From assembly GCA_029215795.1 (NCBI GenBank), contig JARDYH010000003.1:88258609-88322608 (forward strand): a DNA stretch of 64,000 bases. Reading direction: 5' to 3'. The stretch is from Anniella stebbinsi (taxonomy: Eukaryota; Chordata; Lepidosauria; Squamata; Anniellidae). A program made the position numbers and the translations under genes. Positions within the stretch are counted from its first letter, which is position 1. Each line of letters starts with the position of its first letter. Below, one piece after another: positions 11,721 to 24,098 of the stretch. The notes under the pieces are model-generated. The model was not told the origin of the DNA. It did no database searches and was given only the letters and a program-made list of their open reading frames with translations.

Positions 11721-12411
11721 CACGACTTCCTACCCCTAGAGTAAATTTTAAAAATCAGAATAGTCTGAATTACCTTCTGTACTATTGTTTTGATGTTCTG
11801 TAGTTGGGTCTTCCAAGAAACCATCTCATTTAGGTATATATGCAAATATTGAAAGAGGAAATGTTATTCTCACCTAGCCTCCACTTATACCTGGTGGTGG
11901 AGTATTTGCCAAAAACCATAAGTCAAGCTACACTGAAAATGATTTCCTACATTAAAAAAAAAGTTATCAAAATACAAAAACAGGGAGATAAAATATCACC
12001 TAATGGAAGATTGTTGTTAATTTGTGCAAGCCATAGTTAACCTATTTACTACACCACAGGGATCTGACCAAACATCCTCTTTTATGGCAGCGTTCAATTG
12101 TATTTGTGCTGATTGAGTAGGAGAAGGGCAAAACCAAAACAAAACGAAAAAAGCTCAAAGGATGCTTTGTCTGCACTGCAACTAGCTCCAAGCCAAGCCC
12201 TTTGTTATTTCTGTGTATGCTCAAGTGAGCAATGGACAGGCTATCGCTGCATTCTGACAGCATTTCCCTAGGCTAGTCTAATAATTAAAAATAAATCCTA
12301 TACCACCATGACATCATTTACACAATATTAGTCACTGCAAATGCTTCTTCATATGCTGCCAGCTCTGTCTTTATATTCATCTGGGATTTAATTGGTGCCT
12401 TGTGTCTTGGA
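11721..12411. other. Non-coding sequence, nothing recognised
   Basis: Spacer between the CR1 end and MITE copy 4. Short open frames only. Confidence 0.6.
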
Positions 12412-12731
12412 TAGGGTGACCAGATAAAATCCAGGTCAGGGCTCATGTAACTTTAACAGTTGTAGAGAAAAGGGGATTTCAGCCAGTGTCATTTGTATGC
12501 AATTAGTTCCTGGTGAAATTCCCTCTTCATCACAACAGTTAAAGGTGCAGGCACTATACTAGAGTGACCAGATACAAAAGAAGGCAGGCCTCCTGCAACT
12601 TTAACTATTGTGATGAAGAGGGAATATCACCAGGAACTAATTGCATACAAATTACTCTGGCTGAAATTCCCTTTTCTCTACAACTGTTAAAGTGACATGA
12701 GCCCTGACCTGGATTTTATCTGGTCACCCTA
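12412..12731 (+). mobile_element. hAT-type MITE, ~320 bp family, copy 4
   Basis: Termini TAGGGTGACC and GGTCACCCTA, with GTCTTGGA duplicated on both sides (8 bp). Confidence 0.93.
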
Positions 12732-13759
12732 GTCTTGGAGGTCCAGCTCTTCCAATTTGCAAATGAGAGTGGTGATGCCATTTAGGCTGAAATACAGGTG
12801 GGGCACAGTTATATCAGCTTCAAGCTCTATTGAGTTCATATTACTGTTAGGCCAGGAGCCTTCATGACTCTCTACCATCTACCATGCTGTTATACCAGGC
12901 TGGGTACTCTTTCCACAAAACTGAGTGTTTAGAGAAAGCTTGCTCCGTTGCTACTGAAATGACCCAAGGTCTTTAAATGGTTTGAGTGCCTGGGAATTAG
13001 CATGGGATCTCTCCTTTTTGCAGACATGGAATAAGCTGCCTCTCCCCTCTATTTTGAGACTGCTGTGGCTTAAAAAAAAAAAAAGATTGTGTTCTCAAAA
13101 GATCAAGAAGTGCATAGATACACGATCTTTTAATGCTGTATTCCACCCCCCAAAGCCATTTTTCCTAATCTCTCTTCTGGGAGAGCAATCTAGATAAATA
13201 GCACATGAGCAAAAACATAGATAAACAGAACCAGAAGGGCTCACCCTAGAGCGGCAAGAAGCCACTGGTATTGTCAAAATGCTTATTCAAACAATAAGTG
13301 CCTCATGGCATTTCAAGCTGAGTTCTGCATCGGGGCAACATCTGTAAAACGTTATAACTCAATGTCAGTTCAATCACCGTAGCATTCATTATATTAATTT
13401 ATACAAAGCATATAAATGTCAACAGGAAAAATGATGACTTCGAAGTATAAAATATAGTTGAAGGAAAAGCATCACTCATGTTTCCAAGAAACAGTGCATT
13501 TTCAGACCATACCCCCCCAAACCCCTTTAAAATGGACTTTAAGGAGTCTAGGTCAAGTAATCTGGCTGAAGATCACATATGTGAACTGTAAAGTATTTAT
13601 AATAGCGCCAGATGTGCTAGAAAAATCATTTAAATATTAACACTTCAACTTTAAGAAATAGATTTTGTCCAACAGTAGTTTTCACTGTTTGTAGGCCATT
13701 AAGCTGATACAATGATCTACCCATTTTAAACTATACCAAATTAATGTTTGAAGGCCATT
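12732..13759. other. Non-coding sequence, nothing recognised
   Basis: Small open frames (71 codons or fewer) without motifs. No repeat is assignable. Confidence 0.55.
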
Positions 13760-14294
13760 ACTGGGTTCGGACGACACGATAACCAACGGTGGGTTAAATA
13801 GTCAACAGTGGGTTCAATAGTCAATGGATGGTTATTGTGTCATCTGTCGGGACTTTTTCACACCACCATTGGTTATTCGGCCAAAATAACCAATGCAAAT
13901 AGCCAACACTGTGCAGAGTTGATTATTTGAACAACTGTTGGTTAGTGTGTCATGTGTCAGGTACTGTTGACTATTTAGTCGCACACGGTTGGTTATTTTT
14001 GGTGACTACAGTGTCCCCCAGCAAGAGCAACCAAAGCAGCAGCTGCTGCTCTAGTCCAGCCGGCAGAACTCGCAATGGCTGATGGGAAACCAGCAGGAGG
14101 ACTTGGGGGGGAGAGAGGGCAGGATGTGTCAATCAAACACACATCAAACACACACTAATAGTCAACCTGACGCTGGCCTTAATCCGCACCACGGTTGATT
14201 ATAATCATGTAATGTGGGTACTACCCCATCAATAATCAACCGTGGAGTTGGCTATTAACCCACCATTGACTATTGTGTTGTCCAAACACAGCCT
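13760..14294. mobile_element. Palindromic MITE of the GACGACAC family, copy 1
   Basis: The left end reads CTGGGTTCGGACGACACGAT and the complement of the right end reads GGCTGTGTTTGGACAACACA, so the termini are diverged inverted repeats. Inside are many sub-repeats of GGTTAATAGTCAAC-like units in both directions. Two relatives lie at about 37.81-38.30 kb and at the right edge of the window. I could not fix a target duplication, so the superfamily is open. Confidence 0.65.
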
Positions 14295-14892
14295 ATGTTT
14301 AAAAAGATAGAAAGATAGTGTAAAATAAGCATAATGTCTATTTCTGTGTTTGTGATGAATCAATAGGACTTTAAGGGTCCATTAAAAATCTACTTTCTAA
14401 TATATCTTAAATTGCTGGGAAGCATGGAGGGTGGTGAACCATGTTTAGTTCATCACTATCACAGAAGTCTCTATATTGATTTGCTAACATTCTTTGCCTG
14501 CAGACAGCTTTAATTCCAGCTGCTCTGTCCAGAAACCTCAGTCTATACAGAGCAAAAATATTCATTGTGTGTCTAACTTTGAAGAGTGGGTAAAGGTCTG
14601 AATATGCTTTCACAAGGCTTCAATTTTCTGATAAAATAAAAATGCAGTCAAATGCCAAACCAGTAATTGCACATCACACTCTTTTGATGTTTTCAACTGA
14701 AGCTCTTTGCTGCCCTCTATGGGCATGTTTAAAACCGGCTAATTATTGAAATAAAAAATGTCAAATTTCTCAGGTTTGCACTTGCACAAGCAATTTTTTC
14801 TGGACCCAGGTACAAACTTGTAAGATGGCTACCCTCTCACAAACATATCATGATCCTATCCTGTATGTACAATTTCATAAGTCATAAAAGAG

Positions 14893-14920
14893 AATATATA
14901 TATATATATATATATATATC
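14893..14920 (+). repeat. (TA)n microsatellite
   Basis: About 13 uninterrupted TA units. Confidence 0.95.
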
Positions 14921-15143
14921 TATCATATGTCCATTTTTATTATTGTTTTTCTTTTTTATTTTATGGTTTTATTTTGTTAAAAATTCACAATGAAATTGAT
15001 TTAAATGAAAGAAAATATATTATTTTAATTCTGGAATCACATTTTTCTATATTTCTGAAATTGCACCTTAGCCCCCACTGGGGATTTTCTACTATGTCCC
15101 AATAACACCTCTACTGTGTTGTTATTTTTCTTTAACATAGCAT

Positions 15144-15235
15144 CTAGCCTGATGAAGAGTCCTACAAAGTCTGCTGGCTATTTTATAGCTTTTTTGATTA
15201 GTCCTAATAAAGGTATCGATTTTGCGCCTGTTTTA
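15144..15235 (+). repeat. Remnant of an amniote interspersed repeat
   Basis: CCTGATGAAGAGTCCTAC followed by TAGTCCTAATAAAGGTATC resembles the 3' part of a widespread amniote short repeat whose copies carry a 'CTGATGAAG ... AATAAAGGTAT' signature. The match is from memory of the pattern only. Confidence 0.4.
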
Positions 15236-17489
15236 TTATAACCACAGCCAGACTACAGAAATCTTGTTTGTTTTGAAAAACTTGAGGATTGATTGGTGCC
15301 CTTTAGCTCCAGAATCTTTAGCTAACTTCTTGTTCCATTTCTGTCACTTAAGCTTTCTCTTTCTCTACATTCAAGATCTGGGTATTTTGTATACCTGTTT
15401 TATTTTGAGTATAAACTATTGAATTAAACTATTGAGTATAAACTATTGAATTCCTGATCATGATTGTTGGCTTGCTCCAAAAAGAGCAATACAACTAATT
15501 TTTCAAATTTACATTCTGGTGTGCACGACTTATGTTGCTTGCCTAATTGTTGAGACTGTTCAGCTTCAAGCTACCTGCTTGATACAAATAAGACTGATGA
15601 AATCAAAGGTCATGAATGGCCTTGGTATAAATGAGCATTAGTTATGATATTCCCTTTGGCAACAGAGCTTCCTGCACTTGTCACTTATTGCTTCCCTGTC
15701 TTCACTTTAGCCTATGAGCAGCTAATTCAAACAAAAACTGTTAGAAATGACAAAGGCTATGTATGTGCCGAACAACAATTGGTAAGGTAAAGCTATTTCT
15801 TTCTGTAACATGCTTATCCTTAAAGAAGAAAAGTTTGTTTTGGCCTTTCCTGAGGGTTACTGTGCAATTCCACCTTATCATTGTTTAACCACTGGATTTG
15901 GTCCTCCCATTGTCTGATTCCTATTCCACCAACATTTGCTTACCAATGGTTTACAAACAGAGAGAAGCTATTTTTAATCCTTTGGAAAAGTATACTTGCA
16001 TAACCAATGCACTGGGAATGTCACATGGTCACTACTTTTCAGCTGAGGGACAAAGCAGAGAGGAACAGCAGCAGTTTGCTCATCATGGGTGGACAGTACG
16101 TAAGTGATGGCCATCTTTAGTCTGATATTAGTTTCTGAAGTAAACTACTACTGCTGGAAATGGCAAGAGAAAATACACGTTGTATCCTGATCTTATTGTG
16201 CAAAATGCATTCACAAATGTACACAGTCTTGGTTTGCACATCATGATAACCTGGTATTGAACAAGGCAGCGTACTAGTGCATACTACAGAATTGCTTCCA
16301 CTGCAAGCAGGAGCAGCTAAACAAACCACAGTCCTTTCATGCATAGTTTGGTTAGCGTTATGTGTGAACTAGGCACTCTGTATTGTCTCCACCCTGACAA
16401 GTCACAGAAGTAACCCATAGTTTGGAATACTGTAGGGGAGACAAGCCAGAGTTCCTGGTTTGCATGTTATGATAACCAAACCCTGGATGGAAGGTCACTG
16501 ATCAGCATCATGCATGATATAACCCACAATCATTGTGACCTGCAAAAGAAGATACCATGTTCTGAAATCTTCAGTGAGTGGAAAAATTGTTATTGCTCCT
16601 AGAACGATAAATGCGTGTGCAGACTACTTTGGGTAGAACAGTATGGGTTATATATTGGGAAATGCTTTCGTTCCATGTGGCCTTTAATTTCTCTCTCTCT
16701 CTCAAATGCTATGAACAGAGCTTCTTTCATTCTTAACCTCTAACAATGGAAATACTTCATGCCTTTGAGAATTAGCTCGAAAATATGCGTGTAGGTTTCA
16801 TTTAAAAATTTACAGTGTTCTATGTGGCATTTGCTCAATTCTGTATTTTAAAAACAAATCACTGTGGTTTTGTTTATGTGCCTGCATGTGTTTTAGTTGA
16901 GTGCTTTTACATTGTCCAAACTGCAGATTATTACAGTACATTTCCTTCAAAAACACAGGCTTTGATGTCATTTAGCAATACAACGCAGAGCTTGTTATAT
17001 AACCATTAGGAAATTATACATACATACACACACTTGTAGCATTCCAGTGGGAATCGGATAAAGCATTATGAATTGAAAATATAATCTGTAAGTCTTTTCT
17101 TTCCTATTAATTTCAAGCTTCTCAAACAGAATATAGAAGGCTAATGGGATTCTGCACCTTACTTATTGTAATTAACATCTTTGATGAAAGAGATTCCCAG
17201 GTTCTTCTGAAAATACTTCTGAAAATTGTTGGACTACATATTTTTGTGGTTCGCAGCCACATATGCCTGATCACTGAATTAATCAGAAGGGAACTAGATT
17301 TGCAATACTTGTAGATGGAGCATGTTGCTTGTATTCCTGATAGTTACGTCTGGAGCATAGCTCTGAATGCAATATGCTATACCTATTGAGGCAGTACTCA
17401 TATTCAGTTTTATTACTGATTAAAGATGAACCAACTAGATGTCACAATATATGCTTATGTGAGACCAATGGATTATAGATCTGTTATTT

Positions 17490-17775
17490 AATATATTTAT
17501 GAGTATTTATAATCTGCTTACATCTACAGTTTCAAAGCAGTTTAGACAAATTATAAAAAAAACGTAAATTATTAAACCATTACAGTTAATATACTGTATC
17601 TACATATCTTTAATACTAATGTAGATGGTAGGCTAAACTGCACTGGGAAGTTTTGCATAAACAGTTGTGTCTTCAGCATCTGCCTAAAATAAGGATTATC
17701 AGTGTATGCATAATATCAGGGGGAAGGCTATTCCACACGTTGGCTAAATGGTCTAACTGTTAGACCAGGCTACTA
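17490..17775 (-). mobile_element. LINE 3'-UTR remnant, L2-like
   Basis: On the plus strand it reads TTTATAATCTGCTTACATC near the tail, then TCTTCAGCATCTGCC and GGAAGGCTATTCCACA. This layout is the complement of the end of an L2-type ORF2 and its 3' UTR. It is heavily diverged. Confidence 0.4.
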
Positions 17776-18041
17776 AAATCTGATAACAAAAGGAAATCGC
17801 CAAGACAAAATTTGATTTAAGGAGGCACCCAATCGTAGAAATGTATGAAGGATAATAGTATTTGCAGTTAACACCTTTAAAAATACTTCTCTTTCACTAT
17901 ATTTCTTTTCTGCTATTGGGGATGGATGGATGAGTATGATTAGAAAGGGACTATGGGCAGTATCCAATGCTAGCAGTTTGCCAGGGCCAATCACATTGCA
18001 CTAGTGGGCACATCTACTAGCACATCTAGCTAGTGCTTCAT

Positions 18042-18046
18042 AGCAC

Positions 18047-18085
<39 letters not shown>

Positions 18086-18370
18086 TTATTTCTTACCCGC
18101 CTCTCCGTCTGGATCGAGGTGGGGAACAACAACATGATAAAATCCATAAAACTGATTAAAACATAACACATATTATTAAAACTGCATAAAAAATCCTAAA
18201 ACATCCTAAAAACACCCTTAAAACATTCTAAAATTCCACTGGATATGCCTGCCGGAAGAGAACAGTCTTTATAGCTTTCTTAAATTCTAAAAGACTGTTA
18301 AGTTGACGAGTCTCCTCCGGCAGGTCATTCCACAGTCTGGGAGCGGCAGAAGAGAAGGTCCTCAATGCTG
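18042..18370 (-). mobile_element. L2 LINE 3' fragment with (AAT)n tail
   Basis: An (AAT)n run at about 18047-18084 is the tail. Behind it the complement reads the L2 3' UTR and the last ORF2 codons (TGCCGGAGGAGACTCGTC). It is nearly identical along most of its length to the 3' end of the L2 fragment at 30.33-30.65 kb, so both derive from the same subfamily. Confidence 0.85.
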
Positions 18371-18616
18371 GAAACTAGCTCAAACTAGCACTTCTGAAAC
18401 AGGAAATGTCAGCAGAGCTCCTTTCTGAGAGCTCTGCTGACTTATTCCATTCTTGGAGTGTTAGTTTGGGTTAGTTTCCATTTGCATTAAACACTAGCTT
18501 CCTGTTGTGCTATTTTTATTCATTTATTTGATTTATATCTGCTTTTCTGCCAAAAAATGGGACTCAAGGCAGTCAGCAGCCATTCCTTCTAATTCAAGGG
18601 CAGCACTGCATACTGC

Positions 18617-18936
18617 TAGGGTGACCAGATAAAATCCAGGTCAGGGCTCATGTAACTTTAACAGTTGTAGAGAAAAGGGAATTTCAGCCAGTGTCATTTG
18701 TATGCAATTAGTTCCTGGTAAAATTCCCTCTTCATCACAACAGTTAAAGTTGCAGGCACTATACTAGAGTGACCATATACAAAAGAAGGCAGGGCCCCTG
18801 CAACTTTAACAGTTGTGATGAAGAGGGAATATCACCAGGAACTAATTGCATACAAATGACACTGGCTGAAATTCCCTTTTCTCTACAACTGTTAAAGTTA
18901 CATGAGCCCTGACCTGGATTTTATCTGGTCACCCTA
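18617..18936 (+). mobile_element. hAT-type MITE, ~320 bp family, copy 5
   Basis: TAGGGTGACC and GGTCACCCTA ends, with the 8-bp duplication CATACTGC on both sides. It lies 65 bp from copy 6, in the same orientation. Confidence 0.94.
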
Positions 18937-19001
18937 CATACTGCACTATAACTGCCATAATTCTACTACTGTCGTAGGCCTACTTATACAGGGCCTTCAC
19001 G

Positions 19002-19321
19002 TAGGGTGACCAGATAAAATCCAGGTCAGGGCTCATGTAACTTTAACAGTTGTAGAGAAAAGGCAATTTCAGCCAGGGTCATTTGTATGCAGTTAGTTCC
19101 TGGTAAAATTCCCTCTTCATCACAACAGTTAAAGTTGCAGGCACTATACTAAAGTGACCATATACAAAAGAAGGCAGGGCCCCTGCAACTTTAACTGTTG
19201 TGATGAAGAGGGAATATCACCAGGAACTAATTGCATACAAATGACACTGGCTGAAATTCCATTTTCTCTACAATTGTTAAAGTCACATGAGCCCTGACCT
19301 GGATTTTATCTGGTCACCCTA
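19002..19321 (+). mobile_element. hAT-type MITE, ~320 bp family, copy 6
   Basis: It has the same structure as copy 5. The flanks share CTTCACG (7 bp), with the eighth base unmatched, consistent with an 8-bp duplication that has mutated. Confidence 0.92.
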
Positions 19322-20160
19322 CTTCACGTTCACTTCAAACCCTAAAGAATATTTGCATGGAGTTTGCCTGCACTGGTTTCTCCCACCACCGCATGGAGAA
19401 GCTATCACAGCACACAGAACTCTGGGCTGGAATTAGCACACAGTAATAACTTGTATTAAATGTAATTGTTATTTATAATTTGACTTACAGAGTAAATACT
19501 GGCACAAGGTTGTATTGCCTTTGTGTCCCCAACACTGGCCTCCAATGGCCACCATTGCTGTGCTGATGTAATTTGTGCAGTAGAGGCTACAGAGTGGTAA
19601 TTAGGAAGTTAGGTGGCTTGTCGATGGCAAAAGCAGACTTTCTGGTGACCACGAGAGGGCGCAGAGGGAATTCTGTGTGGCCCATGGGTGGGTTCAGGGG
19701 ATACAAATGGACCCCTGACCCCCTGCAGTTGCCCATCACTGCCCTACAACATTAACATACAATTATAAATCCAATACAAACAGTCACCCTACAAAAATCA
19801 TAATTAAATAGAGCTCAATATGCTGGCTGATAGAAGCATGCAACTTTAACTTTTGAACAGAATTTTGAGAGAAATGATGCACACATTGAATTGACTAAAA
19901 TGATGCACACGTGAATTACATCATTTGATAGATCATCACTCAATGCACATACACTTCTTGATAACTCATCATTTGATGAATCTTAGCAAAATATATAACC
20001 TCATTCAATGGAAAGACATTGTGCTTGCATTTATGACAGGTAATATAAGTAGAAGGAGCAACTAATTTGGAATTGCTCATTTCATGTATACAAGTCATCA
20101 CATGATGCTATAGTATAATATAGTATAGCCAATTACTTAAGAAAGCAGATGTAAAAAGAG
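19322..20160. other. Non-coding sequence, nothing recognised
   Basis: AT-rich, with several TGATGCACAC/TCATTTGATG-type short motifs but no array or gene. Confidence 0.55.
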
Positions 20161-20162
20161 CC

Positions 20163-20164
<2 letters not shown>

Positions 20165-20209
<45 letters not shown>
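20165..20209 (+). repeat. (ATT)n tail of L2 copy A
   Basis: About 15 ATT units at the 3' boundary of the element. Confidence 0.9.
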
Positions 20210-20210
<1 letters not shown>

Positions 20211-20578
20211 ACGTATATACCGCCCCACAGCCAAAGCTCTCTGGGCAGTTTACAAAAATTAAAAAGGTTGAGCATTAAAAAGACAATATACAAAATTTAA
20301 AACCATAACCATAAAACAGCTGTCATTAAAACACTTTAAAACATTTTAACTGTTAAGCCTGGCCCCAATGTCAATCAAAACCTCAACTTGAGCTATTAAA
20401 ATGCCCAGGAAAAAATAAAAGTTTTGACCTTGCGCCAAAAAGATAACAGTGTTGGCGCCAGGCGGGCCTCATCGGGGAGATCATTCCATAATTGAGGGGC
20501 CACCACAGAGAAGGCCCTCTCCCTTGGCACCCGGAGGAGGACTTTTGATGTTGAGCGTAGTGTAAGGGTAGGTTCATG

Positions 20579-22134
20579 TCAGGAAAGACGTTCCATCAGG
20601 TATTGTGGTCCCAAACCGTGTAAGGCTTTATAGGTTAAAACCAGCACCTTGAATCGGGCTCGGAAACATACAGGCAGCCAATGCAAGCGGGCCAGAATCG
20701 GTCTTATATGTTCGAACCTTCTGGTCCCTGTTACCAATCTGGCCGCTGCATTCTGCACAAGCTGCAGCTTCCGAACCGTCTTCAAAGGCATCCCCACATA
20801 AAGCACATTGCAGTAATCTAACTTGGAGGTTACCAGAGCATAGACAACTGAAGCCAGGTTCTCCTGGATCACGGCATTTGACTTTGGGAAACGGAGATCA
20901 GGATTGTTTTGCAAGCACTTGCTGTAGGATTTGCTGGTCTGGGGGAGTGATACAATTTGTCCTACTTTCAGGATATTGTCAGGCAGCCCCCGTGTCTAGA
21001 TACTTACATCTTTAAATATTTGAATTACAGCATCAGCTTGTGACGGTAATTACAGGCCACTGAAGAAGACTGAAAACGTCGAAACGCGTTTAGCCTGCCT
21101 CTTTCATTAATTTATAGAGCAATTTGCTTGATCATCACTGATGAGAAATTTGAATGTGTATATCAATTGCTCTATTTGATTGTGGACATAATTATATAAT
21201 ATATATATATTTTAAATTTGTAAACCTTAACTTTTTGGTTATTCCTTGCCAGGTTCTCCCTGTCCAGATAGGGGCGAAGCTGGGCCACCAGCCGAAGTTG
21301 GTAGAAGGCACTCCGTGCCACCGAGGCTACCTGAGCCTCAAGTAACAGAGATGGTTCTAGGAGAACCCACAAGCTATGGACCTGCACCTTCAGGGGGAGT
21401 GCAACCCCATCCAGAACAGGTTGAAGATCCTCCATCAGGTCAGAGGAACCCCCCACTAATAGCATCTCAGTCTTGTCTGGATTAAGTTTCAGTTTATTAG
21501 CCCTCATCCAGTCCATTGTCACAGCCAGGCACTGGTTCAGCACATCCACAGCCTCACCTGATGAAGATGAAAAGGAGAACTAGAGCTGCGTGTCATCAGC
21601 ATACTGAGGACAACGCACTCCAAAACTCCGGATTACCGCACTCAACGGTTTCATGTAGATGTTGAACAGCATGGGGGACAAGACTGACCCCTGCGAAACC
21701 CCATACTGGAGAATCCACGGGGCTGAGCAATGTTCCCCAAGCACCACCTTCTGGAGCCGACCCGCCAAGTAGGAGCGGAACCACTGCAATGCGGTGCCTC
21801 CCACTCCCAACTCAGACAGTTGTCCCAGAAGGATACCATGGTCGATGGTATCAAAAGTCGCTGAGAGATCAAGGAGAATCAACAGAGTCACACTCCCCCT
21901 GTTCCTCTCCTGACATAGGTCATCATACAGGGTGACCAAGGCTGTTTCCGTGCCAAAACCAGGCCTGAAACCCGACTGAAATGGATCCAGATAATCAGTC
22001 TCATCCAAGAGTGCCTGGAGCTGGCCAGCAACCACCTGCTCAAGGACCTTGCCCAGGAATGGAACGTTTGCCACTGGCCTAAAGTTATTAAGATTTTCTG
22101 GGTCCAGGGAAGCTTTCTTCAGGAGTGGTCTCAC
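20579..22134 (-). pseudogene. L2-clade ORF2 fragment: reverse transcriptase core and C-terminus
   Basis: L2 ORF2p nicks target DNA and primes reverse transcription there. This fragment holds only the RT part. Read from 22134 downwards it gives RPLLKKASLDPENLNNFRPV, LDLSATFDTIDHGILL, GVSQGSVLSPMLFNIY and the catalytic block QYADDTQL. After an in-frame break it continues with LNQCLAVTMDWMRANKLKLN and LLEPSLLLEAQVASVARSAF. The insertion at 20865-21247 cuts the next segment, which resumes as VVYALVTSKLDYCNVLYVGM and HIRPILARLHWLPVCFRARF. GVPQG is changed to GVSQG. Stops, the insertion and loss of the endonuclease make it inactive. Confidence 0.88.
20865..21247. mobile_element. 383-bp unidentified insertion in L2 copy A with 12-bp target duplication
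   Basis: GCCAGGTTCTCC occurs at 20853-20864 and again at 21248-21259, exactly where the L2 reading frame is interrupted. Copy B has the corresponding L2 sequence uninterrupted. The insert contains CTGAAGAAGACTGAAAACG followed by TCGAAACGCGTTTAGCC near 21060-21095 and an AT-rich end with (TA)n at about 21200. A 12-bp duplication points to target-primed retroposition (SINE, LINE fragment or Penelope-like element). I cannot name the family. Confidence 0.8.
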
Positions 22135-22205
22135 TACTGCCTATTTCAGGAGGTCTGGGACCACTCCCTCTCGTAGAGAGGCATTAATCACTTTCCTGGC
22201 CCATA

Positions 22206-23149
22206 TCATTTGTTAGCTTAAAACTGAATATGTGAACTGCCACTTCTGTTATGAAGAAATGTTTTGTTTCAGCGATGTGAGGAAAAAGAAAAGCTCTGAT
22301 CTTTGATCCGTAAGCATGTACCTGTGAACTCAAAACCAAAGCAGCAAAAAGTTCAATTAGAAAAGGAAGAAAACCCTTTCAACAAAGCATAGATGAAATA
22401 GGAGTGCCACAGTACTTTCAGGAACTTGTTTATATTTCTAGAAATCACCAGCTGTCAGGAGTCACCAATATAACGCAAATAAATATCCTTTATCCACATT
22501 ATACATATATTTATTTTCCTCCGAGTAACATTTTGTTTAGAGACAGTCATGTACATAAAAGCTATGGACATATTTTCCCAATTGGATTAAATTATCGGCT
22601 AGCTAAATTATAGCGCATTTACTTACAAATAAAACAAAGATGAGAGAGGAAAGCATGTGTGCTTTTAGTATTCACATTATTTTCCGCATATCCTAATGCT
22701 TTCTTAATAAAGCAGTAGTCCTTTTTTCTGAATGATGGTAGATAAATTAATGTTGCAATACTCAGGCCTCTATAGTAAACCAGCGGGTTTGGAGGGATTG
22801 CTCAGTCCAGAGCTTGCTAGAATGGAATAACAGCAAATGTTAGTTTCATTAAAACAGAACATGTTTTAATGAAACCAATGAATGAAGCAATGGGAGAGAA
22901 AGGATGGCTGGGTGGCTGGGTGGCCCCTCAAAGAGCTAATGAGGCCCAACCGCCTGGCTCTGAGAGGGTCCTATGAGGCAGTCCCTCAGCCTTCTGTTTA
23001 GCCAGGCAAAGGCCATCTACAAGGAGACAATTTATGATCCATTTCTGTTTTAATCTGGAGTTTCATCAGTTCGATTTTGCTCTTTCCAGGGCACACGAGC
23101 CCAGCAAAATGCTTTACACCCTTAAAAACCCACTCTACATTCGTGGAAC
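22206..23149. other. Non-coding sequence, nothing recognised
   Basis: AT-rich to 22.9 kb, then mildly GC-richer. No gene or named repeat. Confidence 0.55.
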
Positions 23150-23279
23150 AAACTGCATTTTTATTTTATACTGCAGAGTTTTAAATGTTTATATTGTATT
23201 TTATGATGTTACATTTTATGGTTTTAATTGTTGCGAACTGCCCAGGGACTGTTGGATATTGAGTGGTAGAGAACTGTAA

Positions 23280-23310
<31 letters not shown>

Positions 23311-23312
23311 AT
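23150..23312 (+). mobile_element. L2-like LINE 3' tail
   Basis: The stretch GCGAACTGCCCAGGGACTG to GAGAACTGTAATAAATAAAT is the usual 3' UTR end of a squamate L2, finishing in (AATA)n at 23278-23312. No coding part remains. Confidence 0.6.
23278..23312 (+). repeat. (AATA)n microsatellite tail
   Basis: About eight AATA units ending the L2-like tail. Confidence 0.9.
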
Positions 23313-24098
23313 ATTTTTCCTCCTTAATGGATTTTTTGCGGTAAGAAAACAAGGGAGAAGCTGTGGGGAAACATGGTAGTGTTATGAGTGGATGATTATA
23401 TCTATACACTCAATGAAATTATGTGAATGAGGCAGGGCCATGGAAGCAGTCAGAGTGGAACTCATTGATACCATTCTGATACCAAAGGTGTAAAACAGTT
23501 TTAAGATCATACAAATCTAGAAGTTCACATGAGCTTTCCTAGAGGACTTCAGCACAGTGATTCACGATTATTGCTGAATTAAGCAAGTTTCATTAGGCTT
23601 CTCTAATGAGAATGATTTTTGAGAAGACATTAAACACTTAATTTTATAATTAGCATTAACAGATTTAAAGCCATAGCTTGGAGACAGTAGCTTGGATCTA
23701 AGAAGTGATTTTTTTTTTAATGTGAGCTCCCTTGGGCTTTTTGAAAAAAATTCTTACTTCAAGGTAACTCAGGGTGAAATGCTATGAGATAGATGCCCAT
23801 AGGATGGAGGGCTCTGATCTTGGAGCCCTGCCAACTAGCACCCTGCAGGGTGGGGGGAATGACAGAAGGTTTTTTAGTCTCTCCTTTCTGTTATGATGCA
23901 TTTTACATTAGACAGCCTCTGAGCTTTTCTAACTCACTCAACCTTGCTGGTGGTAGGCATGGGAGAGGAGAGGCCTTTGGACCGATTGATCTCTGGCTTC
24001 TCCCCTCTCCATCCATTGGCTCACCCCCAACACCTCACTTCCTTCTGCAGAGGGAGCTGCTACAGAGTGTTCCACAACAGCTGGGAGAGGTAATCCAT

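Larger units (their letters stand above)
14295..17489. other. Non-coding interval with a TA microsatellite and one SINE-like remnant
   Basis: Apart from the (TA)n run at 14.89 kb and a short repeat remnant at 15.14-15.23 kb I see nothing assignable. The open frames are all under 80 codons and motif-free. Confidence 0.5.
20165..22205 (-). mobile_element. L2 LINE, 5'-truncated copy A, split by an insertion
   Basis: An (ATT)n tail at about 20165-20209 marks the 3' end. The minus strand then reads the 3' UTR, the C-terminal RT region (20579-20850) and the RT core (21260-22134). Homology to copy B stops near 22205, so the endonuclease half is missing. A 383-bp insertion bounded by a 12-bp duplication lies at 20865-21247. 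Confidence 0.9.
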
